64,000 nt of DNA from Bombus terrestris (lineage: Eukaryota; Arthropoda; Insecta; Hymenoptera; Apidae). Shown one piece after another: positions 37,501 to 51,456 of the stretch (the stretch's first letter is position 1; every line of letters begins with the position of its first letter). A program made the position numbers and the translations under genes. The notes below the pieces were generated by a model that ran no database searches, was not told the origin of the DNA, and saw only the letters and a list, made by a program, of their open reading frames with translations. The stretch lies in the NCBI RefSeq assembly GCF_910591885.1, contig NW_025963555.1, forward strand, positions 1,984,001 to 2,048,000, in the 5' to 3' direction.

Positions 37501-37968
37501 CTGGTGCGAATATTTCAATGTCCGTATGTGCCAAACCGTTGGTTTGTGACACACCTTTACGCGTGTCTCGCTCGCTGCGCTCGCTCGAAAACTATAGCCT
37601 AACCTAAAACCAATCCATCTTGCGTTCATTATTCGACATGGTGGCGACATATTTCGAATTTGCGAACGTGTCGGATCGGTTGTGAGGTTGGACAGGATTT
37701 TTACGAGCGAGCGGAGCGAGCGAGCAACGATCACTATTTGCAAGCCATACACATACCTTATATTGCCTTGCATATATTTCGTGTTATTACCTAATTTTGT
37801 CAGACATTTCGGACATCACATTGCACTCTACTATGTGGAAATAGTACTATTTATATGAAACTATTCATAAACTGTAAACATTTGTCAGTAGGCAATAGGA
37901 TAAAGACTTCCGGCTCCTCGGGCTGGTGCGAATAATTCAATGTCCGTATGTGCCAAACCGTTGGTTTG
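34597..37968 (+). repeat. Zone VI 8-mer HOR, copy 1
   Basis: Monomers at 34597 (A1), 35018 (B2'), 35439 (A3'), 35861 (B45), 36282 (A6), 36704 (B7), 37125 (A8) and 37547 (B9), 3372 bp, with strict A/B alternation. Four of the eight monomers are 421 bp. B2' has CTACGCTCGCTCG and AAAACCATAG (A-like left end), CCAAATTGCG and GGACCGGTTG. A3' has CCAATCTATC. B45 has GCGTGTCTCG on the left and AGCGTGCAACG on the right. Copy-specific: B45 starts TGACACACC and ends TACTACTTATG; B7 has TACATCTACC; A1 and A8 tails have AAACATTTGTC where the norm is AAACACTTGTC. Confidence 0.95.
35018..35438 (+). repeat. Chimeric monomer B2' (founder of the 8-mer)
   Basis: First copy of a three-part hybrid that recurs once per 8-mer (35018, 38390, 41762, 45134, 48506, 51878, 55250, 58622, 61994). 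The left part after GATTTTGAC is of A kind (CTACGCTCGCTCG, AAAACCATAG). The middle (CCAAATTGCG, GGACCGGTTG) matches the monomers that precede type C in zone III (10983, 13513, 17308). The right part (GAGCGAGCGG, TTGCAAGCC, CTTGCATATATTTCG) is ordinary B. It replaces B2 of the 9-mer. Confidence 0.88.
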
Positions 37969-40900
37969 TGACACACCTTAACGCGTATCTCGCTCGCTGC
38001 GCTCGCTCGAAAACTATAGCCTAACCTAAAACCAATCCATCTTGCGTTCATTATTCGATATGGTGGCGACATATTTCAAATTTGGGAACGTATCGGATCG
38101 GATGTGAGGTTGGACTAAATTTTTACGAGCGAGCGGAGCGAGCGAGCAACGGTCACAATTTCCAAGCTATACATATACCTTATATTGCCTTGCATATATT
38201 TCGTGTTACTACCTTATTTTGTCAGCCATTTCGGACATCACATTGCACTGTACTATGAGGAAATAGTACTATTTATGTGAAACTATTCATAAACTGTAAA
38301 CATTTGTCAGTAGGCAATAGGATAAAGACTTCCGGCTCCTCGGGCTGGTGCGAATATTTCAATGTCCGTATGTGCCAAACCGTTGATTTTGACACACCTT
38401 TACGCGTATCTCGCTCGCTACGCTCGCTCGAAAACCATAGCCTAACCTAAAACCAATCCAAATTGCGTTCATTATTCGATATGGTGGCGACATATTTCGA
38501 ATTTGCGAACGTGTCGGACCGGTTGTGAGGTTGGACAGGATTTTTACGAGCGAGCGGAGCGAGCGAGCAACGATCACAATTTGCAAGCCATACACATACC
38601 TTATATTGCCTTGCATATATTTCGTGTTATTACCTAATTTTGTCAGACATTTCGGACATCACATTGCACTGTACTATGTGGAAATAGTACTATTTATATG
38701 AAACTATTCATAAACTGTAAACATTTGTCAATAGGCAATAGGACAAAGACTTCCGGCTCCTCGGGCTGGTGCGAATATTTCAATGTCCGTATGTGCCAAA
38801 CCGTTGATTTTGACACACCTTTACGCGTATCTCGCTCGCTACGCTCGCTCGAAAACCATAGCCTAACCTAAAACCAATCTATCTTGCGTTCATTATTCGA
38901 TATGGTGGCGACATATTTCAAATTTGGGAACGTATCGGATCGGATGTGAGGTTGGACTAAATTTTTACGAGCGAGCGGAGCGAGCGAGCAACGGTCACAA
39001 TTTCCAAGCTATACATATACCTTATATTGCCTTGCATATATTTCGTGTTACTACCTTATTTTGTCAGCCATTTCGGACATCACATTGCACTGTAGTATGA
39101 GGAAATAGTACTATTTATGTGAAACTATTCATAAACTGTAAACACTTGTCAGTAGGCAATAGGATAAAGACTTCCGGCTCCTCGGGCTGGTGCGAATATT
39201 TCAATGTCCGTATGTGCCAAACCGTTGGTTTGTGAGACACCTTTACGCGTGTCTCGCTCGCTGCGCTCGCTCGAAAACTATAGCCTAACCTAAAACCAAT
39301 CCATCTTGCGTTCATTATTCGACATGGTGGCGACATATTTCGAATTTGCGAACGTGTCGGATCGGTTGTGAGGTTGGACAGGATTTTTACGAGCGAGCGG
39401 AGCGAGCGTGCAACGATCACAATTCGCAAGCCATACACATACCTTATATTGCCTTGCATATATTTCGTGTTATTACCTAATTTTGTCAGACATTTCGGAC
39501 ATCACATTGCACTCTACTATGTGGAAATAGTACTATTTATGTGAAACTATTCATAAACCGTAAACATTTGTCAGTAGGCAATAGGACAAAGACTTCCGTC
39601 TCCTCGGGCTGGTGCGAATATTTCAATGTCCGTATGTGCCAAACCGTTGATTTTGACACACCTTTACGCGTATCTCGCTCGCTACGCTCGCTCGAAAACC
39701 ATAGCCTAACCTAAAACCAATCCATCTTGCGTTCATTATTCGATATGGTGGCGACATATTTCAAATTTGGGAACGTATCGGATCGGATGTGAGGTTGGAC
39801 TAAATTTTTACGAGCGAGCGGAGCGAGCGAGCAACGGTCACAATTTCCAAACTATACATATACCTTATATTGCCTTGCATATATTTCGTGTTACTACCTT
39901 ATTTTGTCAGCCATTTCGGACATCACATTGCACTGTAGTATGAGGAAATAGTACTATTTATGTGAAACTATTCATAAACTGTAAACACTTGTCAGTAGGC
40001 AATAGGATAAAGACTTCCGGCTCCTCGGGCTGGTGCGAATATTTCAATGTCTGTATGTGCAAAACCGTTGGTTTGTGACACACCTTTACGCGTGTCTCGC
40101 TCGCTGCGCTCGCTCGAAAACTATAGCCTAACCTAAAACCAATCCATCTTGCGTTCATTATTCGACATGGTGGCGACATATTTCGAATTTGCGAACGTGT
40201 CGGATCGGTTGTGAGGTTGGACAGGATTTTTACGAGCGAGCGGAGCGAGCGAGCAACGATCACAATTTGCAAGCCATACATCTACCTTATATTGCCTTGC
40301 ATATATTTCGTGTTATTACCTAATTTTGTCAGACATTTCGGACATCACATTGCACTGTACTATGTGGAAATAGTACTATTTATATGAAACTATTCATAAA
40401 CTGTAAACATTTGTCAATAGGCAATAGGACAAAGACTTCCGGCTCCTCGGGCCGGTGCGAATATTTCAATGTCCGTATGTGCCAAACCGTTGATTTTGAC
40501 ACACCTTTACGCGTATCTCGCTCGCTACGCTCGCTCGAAAACCATAGCCTAACCTAAAACCAATCCATCTTGCGTTCATTATTCGATATGGTGGCGACAT
40601 ATTTCAAATTTGGGAACGTATCGGATCGGATGTGAGGTTGGACTAAATTTTTACGAGCGAGCGGAGCGAGCGAGCAACGGTCACAATTTCCAAGCTATAC
40701 ATATACCTTATATTGCCTTGCATATATTTCGTGTTACTACCTTATTTTGTCAGCCATTTCGGACATCACATTGCACTGTAGTATGAGGAAATAGTACTAT
40801 TTATGTGAAACTATTCATAAACTGTAAACACTTGTCAGTAGGCAATAGGATAAAGACTTCCGGCTCCTCGGGCTGGTGCGAATATTTCAATGTCTGTATG

Positions 40901-41340
40901 TGCCAAACCGTTGGTTTGTGAGACACCTTTACGCGTGTCTCGCTCGCTGCGCTCGCTCGAAAACTATAGCCTAACCTAAAACCAATCCATCTTGCGTTCA
41001 TTATTCGACATGGTGGCGACATATTTCGAATTTGCGAACGTGTCGGATCGGTTGTGAGGTTGGACAGGATTTTTACGAGCGAGCGGAGCGAGCGAGCAAC
41101 GATCACTATTTGCAAGCCATACACATACCTTATATTGCCTTGCATATATTTCGTGTTATTACCTAATTTTGTCAGACATTTCGGACATCACATTGCACTC
41201 TACTATGTGGAAATAGTACTATTTATATGAAACTATTCATAAACTGTAAACATTTGTCAGTAGGCAATAGGATAAAGACTTCCGGCTCCTCGGGCTGGTG
41301 CGAATAATTCAATGTCCGTATGTGCCAAACCGTTGGTTTG
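37969..41340 (+). repeat. Zone VI 8-mer HOR, copy 2
   Basis: Same order as copy 1. Copy-specific: A1 has the ordinary CTCGCTCGAAAAC rather than CTCGCCCGAAAAC, and a TGTACTATGAGG tail. The B2' tail reads CGGGCTGGTG instead of CGGGCCGGTG. B45 (39233) begins TGAGACACC and ends TACTATTTATG. B7 has TACATCTACC. B9 (40919) begins TGAGACACC. Confidence 0.95.
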
Positions 41341-44300
41341 TGACACACCTTAACGCGTATCTCGCTCGCTGCGCTCGCCCGAAAACTATAGCCTAACCTA
41401 AAACCAATCCATCTTGCGTTCATTATTCGATATGGTGGCGACATATTTCAAATTTGGGAACGTATCGGATCGGATGTGAGGTTGGACTAAATTTTTACGA
41501 GCGAGCGGAGCGAGCGAGCAACGGTCACAATTTCCAAGCTATACATATACCTTATATTGCCTTGCATATATTTCGTGTTACTACCTTATTTTGTCAGCCA
41601 TTTCGGACATCACATTGCACTGTAGTATGAGGAAATAGTACTATTTATGTGAAACTATTCATAAACTGTAAACACTTGTCAGTAGGCAATAGGATAAAGA
41701 CTTCCGGCTCCTCGGGCTGGTGCGAATATTTCAATGTCCGTATGTGCCAAACCGTTGATTTTGACACACCTTTACGCGTATCTCGCTCGCTACGCTCGCT
41801 CGAAAACCATAGCCTAACCTAAAACCAATCCAAATTGCGTTCATTATTCGATATGGTGGCGACATATTTCGAATTTGCGAACGTGTCGGACCGGTTGTGA
41901 GGTTGGACAGGATTTTTACGAGCGAGCGGAGCGAGCGAGCAACGATCACAATTTGCAAGCCATTCATATACCTTATATTGCCTTGCATATATTTCGTGTT
42001 ATTACCTAATTTTGTCAGACATTTCGGACATCACATTGCACTGTACTATGTGGAAATAGTACTATTTATATGAAACTATTCATAAACTGTAAACATTTGT
42101 CAATAGGCAATAGGACAAAGACTTCCGGCTCCTCGGGCCGGTGCGAATATTTCAATGTCCGTATGTGCCAAACCGTTGATTTTGACACACCTTTACGCGT
42201 ATCTCGCTCGCTACGCTCGCTCGAAAACCATAGCCTAACCTAAAACCAATCTATCTTGCGTTCATTATTCGATATGGTGGCGACATATTTCAAATTTGGG
42301 AACGTATCGGATCGGATGTGAGGTTGGACTAAATTTTTACGAGCGAGCGGAGCGAGCGAGCAACGGTCACAATTTCCAAGCTATACATATACCTTATATT
42401 GCCTTGCATATATTTCGTGTTACTACCTTATTTTGTCAGCCATTTCGGACATCACATTGCACTGTAGTATGAGGAAATAGTACTATTTATGTGAAACTAT
42501 TCATAAACTGTAAACACTTGTCAGTAGGCAATAGGATAAAGACTTCCGGCTCCTCGGGCTGGTGCGAATATTTCAATGTCCGTATGTGCCAAACCGTTGG
42601 TTTGTGACACACCTTTACGCGTGTCTCGCTCGCTGCGCTCGCTCGAAAACTATAGCCTAACCTAAAACCAATCCATCTTGCGTTCATTATTCGACATGGT
42701 GGCGACATATTTCGAATTTGCGAACGTGTCGGATCGGTTGTGAGGTTGGACAGGATTTTTACGAGCGAGCGGAGCGAGCGTGCAACGATCACAATTCGCA
42801 AGCCATACACATACCTTATATTGCCTTGCATATATTTCGTGTTATTACCTAATTTTGTCAGACATTTCGGACATCACATTGCACTCTACTATGTGGAAAT
42901 AGTACTACTTATGTGAAACTATTCATAAACCGTAAACATTTGTCAGTAGGCAATAGGACAAAGACTTCCGTCTCCTCGGGCTGGTGCGAATATTTCAATG
43001 TCCGTATGTGCCAAACCGTTGATTTTGACACACCTTTACGCGTATCTCGCTCGCTACGCTCGCTCGAAAACCATAGCCTAACCTAAAACCAATCCATCTT
43101 GCGTTCATTATTCGATATGGTGGCGACATATTTCAAATTTGGGAACGTATCGGATCGGATGTGAGGTTGGACTAAATTTTTACGAGCGAGCGGAGCGAGC
43201 GAGCAACGGTCACAATTTCCAAACTATACATATACCTTATATTGCCTTGCATATATTTCGTGTTACTACCTTATTTTGTCAGCCATTTCGGACATCACAT
43301 TGCACTGTAGTATGAGGAAATAGTACTATTTATGTGAAACTATTCATAAACTGTAAACACTTGTCAGTAGGCAATAGGATAAAGACTTCCGGCTCCTCGG
43401 GCTGGTGCGAATATTTCAATGTCTGTATGTGCAAAACCGTTGGTTTGTGACACACCTTTACGCGTGTCTCGCTCGCTGCGCTCGCTCGAAAACTATAGCC
43501 TAACCTAAAACCAATCCATCTTGCGTTCATTATTCGACATGGTGGCGACATATTTCGAATTTGCGAACGTGTCGGATCGGTTGTGAGGTTGGACAGGATT
43601 TTTACGAGCGAGCGGAGCGAGCGAGCAACGATCACAATTTGCAAGCCATACATATACCTTATATTGCCTTGCATATATTTCGTGTTATTACCTAATTTTG
43701 TCAGACATTTCGGACATCACATTGCACTGTACTATGTGGAAATAGTACTATTTATATGAAACTATTCATAAACTGTAAACATTTGTCAGTAGGCAATAGG
43801 ACAAAGACTTCCCGCTCCTCGGGCCGGTGCGAATATTTCAATGTCCGTATGTGCCAAACCGTTGATTTTGACACACCTTTACGCGTATCTCGCTCGCTAC
43901 GCTCGCTCGAAAACCATAGCCTAACCTAAAACCAATCCATCTTGCGTTCATTATTCGATATGGTGGCGACATATTTCAAATTTGGGAACGTATCGGATCG
44001 GATGTGAGGTTGGACTAAATTTTTACGAGCGAGCGGAGCGAGCGAGCAACGGTCACAATTTCCAAGCTATACATATACCTTATATTGCCTTGCATATATT
44101 TCGTGTTACTACCTTATTTTGTCAGCCATTTCGGACATCACATTGCACTGTAGTATGAGGAAATAGTACTATTTATGTGAAACTATTCATAAACTGTAAA
44201 CACTTGTCAGTAGGCAATAGGATAAAGACTTCCGGCTCCTCGGGCTGGTGCGAATATTTCAATGTCTGTATGTGCCAAACCGTTGGTTTGTGAGACACCT

Positions 44301-44712
44301 TTACGCGTGTCTCGCTCGCTGCGCTCGCTCGAAAACTATAGCCTAACCTAAAACCAATCCATCTTGCGTTCATTATTCGACATGGTGGCGACATATTTCG
44401 AATTTGCGAACGTGTCGGATCGGTTGTGAGGTTGGACAGGATTTTTACGAGCGAGCGGAGCGAGCGAGCAACGATCACTATTTGCAAGCCATACACATAC
44501 CTTATATTGCCTTGCATATATTTCGTGTTATTACCTAATTTTGTCAGACATTTCGGACATCACATTGCACTCTACTATGTGGAAATAGTACTATTTATAT
44601 GAAACTATTCATAAACTGTAAACATTTGTCAGTAGGCAATAGGATAAAGACTTCCGGCTCCTCGGGCTGGTGCGAATAATTCAATGTCCGTATGTGCCAA
44701 ACCGTTGGTTTG
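41341..44712 (+). repeat. Zone VI 8-mer HOR, copy 3
   Basis: Same order. Copy-specific: B2' has GCCATTCATATACC. B45 (42605) begins TGACACACC and ends TACTACTTATG, as in copy 1. B7 has TACATATACC and ends with GTCAGTAGG and CTTCCCGCTCC, the tail otherwise seen only near 27.8 kb. B9 begins TGAGACACC. Confidence 0.95.
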
Positions 44713-47700
44713 TGACACACCTTAACGCGTATCTCGCTCGCTGCGCTCGCCCGAAAACTATAGCCTAACCTAAAACCAATCCATCTTGCGTTCATTATTC
44801 GATATGGTGGCGACATATTTCAAATTTGGGAACGTATCGGATCGGATGTGAGGTTGGACTAAATTTTTACGAGCGAGCGGAGCGAGCGAGCAACGGTCAC
44901 AATTTCCAAGCTATACATATACCTTATATTGCCTTGCATATATTTCGTGTTACTACCTTATTTTGTCAGCCATTTCGGACATCACATTGCACTGTAGTAT
45001 GAGGAAATAGTACTATTTATGTGAAACTATTCATAAACTGTAAACACTTGTCAGTAGGCAATAGGATAAAGACTTCCGGCTCCTCGGGCTGGTGCGAATA
45101 TTTCAATGTCCGTATGTGCCAAACCGTTGATTTTGACACACCTTTACGCGTATCTCGCTCGCTACGCTCGCTCGAAAACCATAGCCTAACCTAAAACCAA
45201 TCCAAATTGCGTTCATTATTCGATATGGTGGCGACATATTTCGAATTTGCGAACGTGTCGGACCGGTTGTGAGGTTGGACAGGATTTTTACGAGCGAGCG
45301 GAGCGAGCGAGCAACGATCACAATTTGCAAGCCATACACATACCTTATATTGCCTTGCATATATTTCGTGTTATTACCTAATTTTGTCAGACATTTCGGA
45401 CATCACATTGCACTGTACTATGTGGAAATAGTACTATTTATATGAAACTATTCATAAACTGTAAACATTTGTCAATAGGCAATAGGACAAAGACTTCCGG
45501 CTCCTCGGGCCGGTGCGAATATTTCAATGTCCGTATGTGCCAAACCGTTGATTTTGACACACCTTTACGCGTATCTCGCTCGCTACGCTCGCTCGAAAAC
45601 CATAGCCTAACCTAAAACCAATCTATCTTGCGTTCATTATTCGATATGGTGGCGACATATTTCAAATTTGGGAACGTATCGGATCGGATGTGAGGTTGGA
45701 CTAAATTTTTACGAGCGAGCGGAGCGAGCGAGCAACGGTCACAATTTCCAAGCTATACATATACCTTATATTGCCTTGCATATATTTCGTGTTACTACCT
45801 TATTTTGTCAGCCATTTCGGACATCACATTGCACTGTAGTATGAGGAAATAGTACTATTTATGTGAAACTATTCATAAACTGTAAACACTTGTCAGTAGG
45901 CAATAGGATAAAGACTTCCGGCTCCTCGGGCTGGTGCGAATATTTCAATGTCCGTATGTGCCAAACCGTTGGTTTGTGAGACACCTTTACGCGTGTCTCG
46001 CTCGCTGCGCTCGCTCGAAAACTATAGCCTAACCTAAAACCAATCCATCTTGCGTTCATTATTCGACATGGTGGCGACATATTTCGAATTTGCGAACGTG
46101 TCGGATCGGTTGTGAGGTTGGACAGGATTTTTACGAGCGAGCGGAGCGAGCGTGCAACGATCACAATTCGCAAGCCATACACATACCTTATATTGCCTTG
46201 CATATATTTCGTGTTATTACCTAATTTTGTCAGACATTTCGGACATCACATTGCACTCTACTATGTGGAAATAGTACTATTTATGTGAAACTATTCATAA
46301 ACCGTAAACATTTGTCAGTAGGCAATAGGACAAAGACTTCCGTCTCCTCGGGCTGGTGCGAATATTTCAATGTCCGTATGTGCCAAACCGTTGATTTTGA
46401 CACACCTTTACGCGTATCTCGCTCGCTACGCTCGCTCGAAAACCATAGCCTAACCTAAAACCAATCCATCTTGCGTTCATTATTCGATATGGTGGCGACA
46501 TATTTCAAATTTGGGAACGTATCGGATCGGATGTGAGGTTGGACTAAATTTTTACGAGCGAGCGGAGCGAGCGAGCAACGGTCACAATTTCCAAACTATA
46601 CATATACCTTATATTGCCTTGCATATATTTCGTGTTACTACCTTATTTTGTCAGCCATTTCGGACATCACATTGCACTGTAGTATGAGGAAATAGTACTA
46701 TTTATGTGAAACTATTCATAAACTGTAAACACTTGTCAGTAGGCAATAGGATAAAGACTTCCGGCTCCTCGGGCTGGTGCGAATATTTCAATGTCTGTAT
46801 GTGCAAAACCGTTGGTTTGTGAGACACCTTTACGCGTGTCTCGCTCGCTGCGCTCGCTCGAAAACTATAGCCTAACCTAAAACCAATCCATCTTGCGTTC
46901 ATTATTCGACATGGTGGCGACATATTTCGAATTTGCGAACGTGTCGGATCGGTTGTGAGGTTGGACAGGATTTTTACGAGCGAGCGGAGCGAGCGAGCAA
47001 CGATCACAATTTGCAAGCCATACATCTACCTTATATTGCCTTGCATATATTTCGTGTTATTACCTAATTTTGTCAGACATTTCGGACATCACATTGCACT
47101 GTACTATGTGGAAATAGTACTATTTATATGAAACTATTCATAAACTGTAAACATTTGTCAATAGGCAATAGGACAAAGACTTCCGGCTCCTCGGGCCGGT
47201 GCGAATATTTCAATGTCCGTATGTGCCAAACCGTTGATTTTGACACACCTTTACGCGTATCTCGCTCGCTACGCTCGCTCGAAAACCATAGCCTAACCTA
47301 AAACCAATCCATCTTGCGTTCATTATTCGATATGGTGGCGACATATTTCAAATTTGGGAACGTATCGGATCGGATGTGAGGTTGGACTAAATTTTTACGA
47401 GCGAGCGGAGCGAGCGAGCAACGGTCACAATTTCCAAGCTATACATATACCTTATATTGCCTTGCATATATTTCGTGTTACTACCTTATTTTGTCAGCCA
47501 TTTCGGACATCACATTGCACTGTAGTATGAGGAAATAGTACTATTTATGTGAAACTATTCATAAACTGTAAACACTTGTCAGTAGGCAATAGGATAAAGA
47601 CTTCCGGCTCCTCGGGCTGGTGCGAATATTTCAATGTCCGTATGTGCCAAACCGTTGGTTCGTGACACACCTTTACGCGTGTCTCGCTCGCTGCGCTCGC

Positions 47701-48084
47701 TCGAAAACTATAGCCTAACCTAAAACCAATCCATCTTGCGTTCATTATTCGATATGGTGGCGACATATTTCGAATTTGCGAACGTGTCGGATCGGTTGTG
47801 AGGTTGGACAGGATTTTTACGAGCGAGCGGAGCGAGCGAGCAACGATCACTATTTGCAAGCCATACACATACCTTATATTGCCTTGCATATATTTCGTGT
47901 TATTACCTAATTTTGTCAGACATTTCGGACATCACATTGCACTCTACTATGTGGAAATAGTACTATTTATATGAAACTATTCATAAACTGTAAACATTTG
48001 TCAGTAGGCAATAGGATAAAGACTTCCGGCTCCTCGGGCTGGTGCGAATAATTCAATGTCCGTATGTGCCAAACCGTTGGTTTG
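44713..48084 (+). repeat. Zone VI 8-mer HOR, copy 4
   Basis: Same order. Copy-specific: B45 (45977) begins TGAGACACC and ends TACTATTTATG, as in copy 2. B7 (46820) also begins TGAGACACC. B9 (47663) is preceded by GGTTCGTGAC, a private change, and has GATATGG. Confidence 0.95.
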
Positions 48085-51000
48085 TGACACACCTTAACGC
48101 GTATCTCGCTCGCTGCGCTCGCCCGAAAACTATAGCCTAACCTAAAACCAATCCATCTTGCGTTCATTATTCGATATGGTGGCGACATATTTCAAATTTG
48201 GGAACGTATCGGATCGGATGTGAGGTTGGACTAAATTTTTACGAGCGAGCGGAGCGAGCGAGCAACGGTCACAATTTCCAAGCTATACATATACCTTATA
48301 TTGCCTTGCATATATTTCGTGTTACTACCTTATTTTGTCAGCCATTTCGGACATCACATTGCACTGTAGTATGAGGAAATAGTACTATTTATGTGAAACT
48401 ATTCATAAACTGTAAACACTTGTCAGTAGGCAATAGGATAAAGACTTCCGGCTCCTCGGGCTGGTGCGAATATTTCAATGTCCGTATGTGCCAAACCGTT
48501 GATTTTGACACACCTTTACGCGTATCTCGCTCGCTACGCTCGCTCGAAAACCATAGCCTAACCTAAAACCAATCCAAATTGCGTTCATTATTCGATATGG
48601 TGGCGACATATTTCGAATTTGCGAACGTGTCGGACCGGTTGTGAGGTTGGACAGGATTTTTACGAGCGAGCGGAGCGAGCGAGCAACGATCACAATTTGC
48701 AAGCCATACACATACCTTATATTGCCTTGCATATATTTCGTGTTATTACCTAATTTTGTCAGACATTTCGGACATCACATTGCACTGTACTATGTGGAAA
48801 TAGTACTATTTATATGAAACTATTCATAAACTGTAAACATTTGTCAATAGGCAATAGGACAAAGACTTCCGGCTCCTCGGGCCGGTGCGAATATTTCAAT
48901 GTCCGTATGTGCCAAACCGTTGATTTTGACACACCTTTACGCGTATCTCGCTCGCTACGCTCGCTCGAAAACCATAGCCTAACCTAAAACCAATCTATCT
49001 TGCGTTCATTATTCGATATGGTGGCGACATATTTCAAATTTGGGAACGTATCGGATCGGATGTGAGGTTGGACTAAATTTTTACGAGCGAGCGGAGCGAG
49101 CGAGCAACGGTCACAATTTCCAAGCTATACATATACCTTATATTGCCTTGCATATATTTCGTGTTACTACCTTATTTTGTCAGCCATTTCGGACATCACA
49201 TTGCACTGTAGTATGAGGAAATAGTACTATTTATGTGAAACTATTCATAAACTGTAAACACTTGTCAGTAGGCAATAGGATAAAGACTTCCGGCTCCTCG
49301 GGCTGGTGCGAATATTTCAATGTCTGTATGTGCCAAACCGTTGGTTTGTGACACACCTTTACGCGTGTCTCGCTCGCTGCGCTCGCTCGAAAACTATAGC
49401 CTAACCTAAAACCAATCCATCTTGCGTTCATTATTCGACATGGTGGCGACATATTTCGAATTTGCGAACGTGTCGGATCGGTTGTGAGGTTGGACAGGAT
49501 TTTTACGAGCGAGCGGAGCGAGCGTGCAACGATCACAATTCGCAAGCCATACACATACCTTATATTGCCTTGCATATATTTCGTGTTATTACCTAATTTT
49601 GTCAGACATTTCGGACATCACATTGCACTCTACTATGTGGAAATAGTACTATTTATGTGAAACTATTCATAAACCGTAAACATTTGTCAGTAGGCAATAG
49701 GACAAAGACTTCCGTCTCCTCGGGCTGGTGCGAATATTTCAATGTCCGTATGTGCCAAACCGTTGATTTTGACACACCTTTACGCGTATCTCGCTCGCTA
49801 CGCTCGCTCGAAAACCATAGCCTAACCTAAAACCAATCCATCTTGCGTTCATTATTCGATATGGTGGCGACATATTTCAAATTTGGGAACGTATCGGATC
49901 GGATGTGAGGTTGGACTAAATTTTTACGAGCGAGCGGAGCGAGCGAGCAACGGTCACAATTTCCAAACTATACATATACCTTATATTGCCTTGCATATAT
50001 TTCGTGTTACTACCTTATTTTGTCAGCCATTTCGGACATCACATTGCACTGTAGTATGAGGAAATAGTACTATTTATGTGAAACTATTCATAAACTGTAA
50101 ACACTTGTCAGTAGGCAATAGGATAAAGACTTCCGGCTCCTCGGGCTGGTGCGAATATTTCAATGTCTGTATGTGCAAAACCGTTGGTTTGTGACACACC
50201 TTTACGCGTGTCTCGCTCGCTGCGCTCGCTCGAAAACTATAGCCTAACCTAAAACCAATCCATCTTGCGTTCATTATTCGACATGGTGGCGACATATTTC
50301 GAATTTGCGAACGTGTCGGATCGGTTGTGAGGTTGGACAGGATTTTTACGAGCGAGCGGAGCGAGCGAGCAACGATCACAATTTGCAAGCCATTCATCTA
50401 CCTTATATTGCCTTGCATATATTTCGTGTTATTACCTAATTTTGTCAGACATTTCGGACATCACATTGCACTGTACTATGTGGAAATAGTACTATTTATA
50501 TGAAACTATTCATAAACTGTAAACATTTGTCAATAGGCAATAGGACAAAGACTTCCGGCTCCTCGGGCCGGTGCGAATATTTCAATGTCCGTATGTGCCA
50601 AACCGTTGATTTTGACACACCTTTACGCGTATCTCGCTCGCTACGCTCGCTCGAAAACCATAGCCTAACCTAAAACCAATCCATCTTGCGTTCATTATTC
50701 GATATGGTGGCGACATATTTCAAATTTGGGAACGTATCGGATCGGATGTGAGGTTGGACTAAATTTTTACGAGCGAGCGGAGCGAGCGAGCAACGGTCAC
50801 AATTTCCAAGCTATACATATACCTTATATTGCCTTGCATATATTTCGTGTTACTACCTTATTTTGTCAGCCATTTCGGACATCACATTGCACTGTAGTAT
50901 GAGGAAATAGTACTATTTATGTGAAACTATTCATAAACTGTAAACACTTGTCAGTAGGCAATAGGATAAAGACTTCCGGCTCCTCGGGCTGGTGCGAATA

Positions 51001-51456
51001 TTTCAATGTCTGTATGTGCCAAACCGTTGGTTTGTGACACACCTTTACGCGTGTCTCGCTCGCTGCGCTCGCTCGAAAACTATAGCCTAACCTAAAACCA
51101 ATCCATCTTGCGTTCATTATTCGACATGGTGGCGACATATTTCGAATTTGCGAACGTGTCGGATCGGTTGTGAGGTTGGACAGGATTTTTACGAGCGAGC
51201 GGAGCGAGCGAGCAACGATCACTATTTGCAAGCCATACACATACCTTATATTGCCTTGCATATATTTCGTGTTATTACCTAATTTTGTCAGACATTTCGG
51301 ACATCACATTGCACTCTACTATGTGGAAATAGTACTATTTATATGAAACTATTCATAAACTGTAAACATTTGTCAGTAGGCAATAGGATAAAGACTTCCG
51401 GCTCCTCGGGCTGGTGCGAATAATTCAATGTCCGTATGTGCCAAACCGTTGGTTTG
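48085..51456 (+). repeat. Zone VI 8-mer HOR, copy 5
   Basis: Same order. Copy-specific: the A3' tail reads ATGTCTG where copies 1 to 4 read ATGTCCG. B45 begins TGACACACC. B7 has GCCATTCATCTACC, combining the TTCAT seen in copy 3 B2' with the TCTACC of other B7 copies. Confidence 0.95.
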
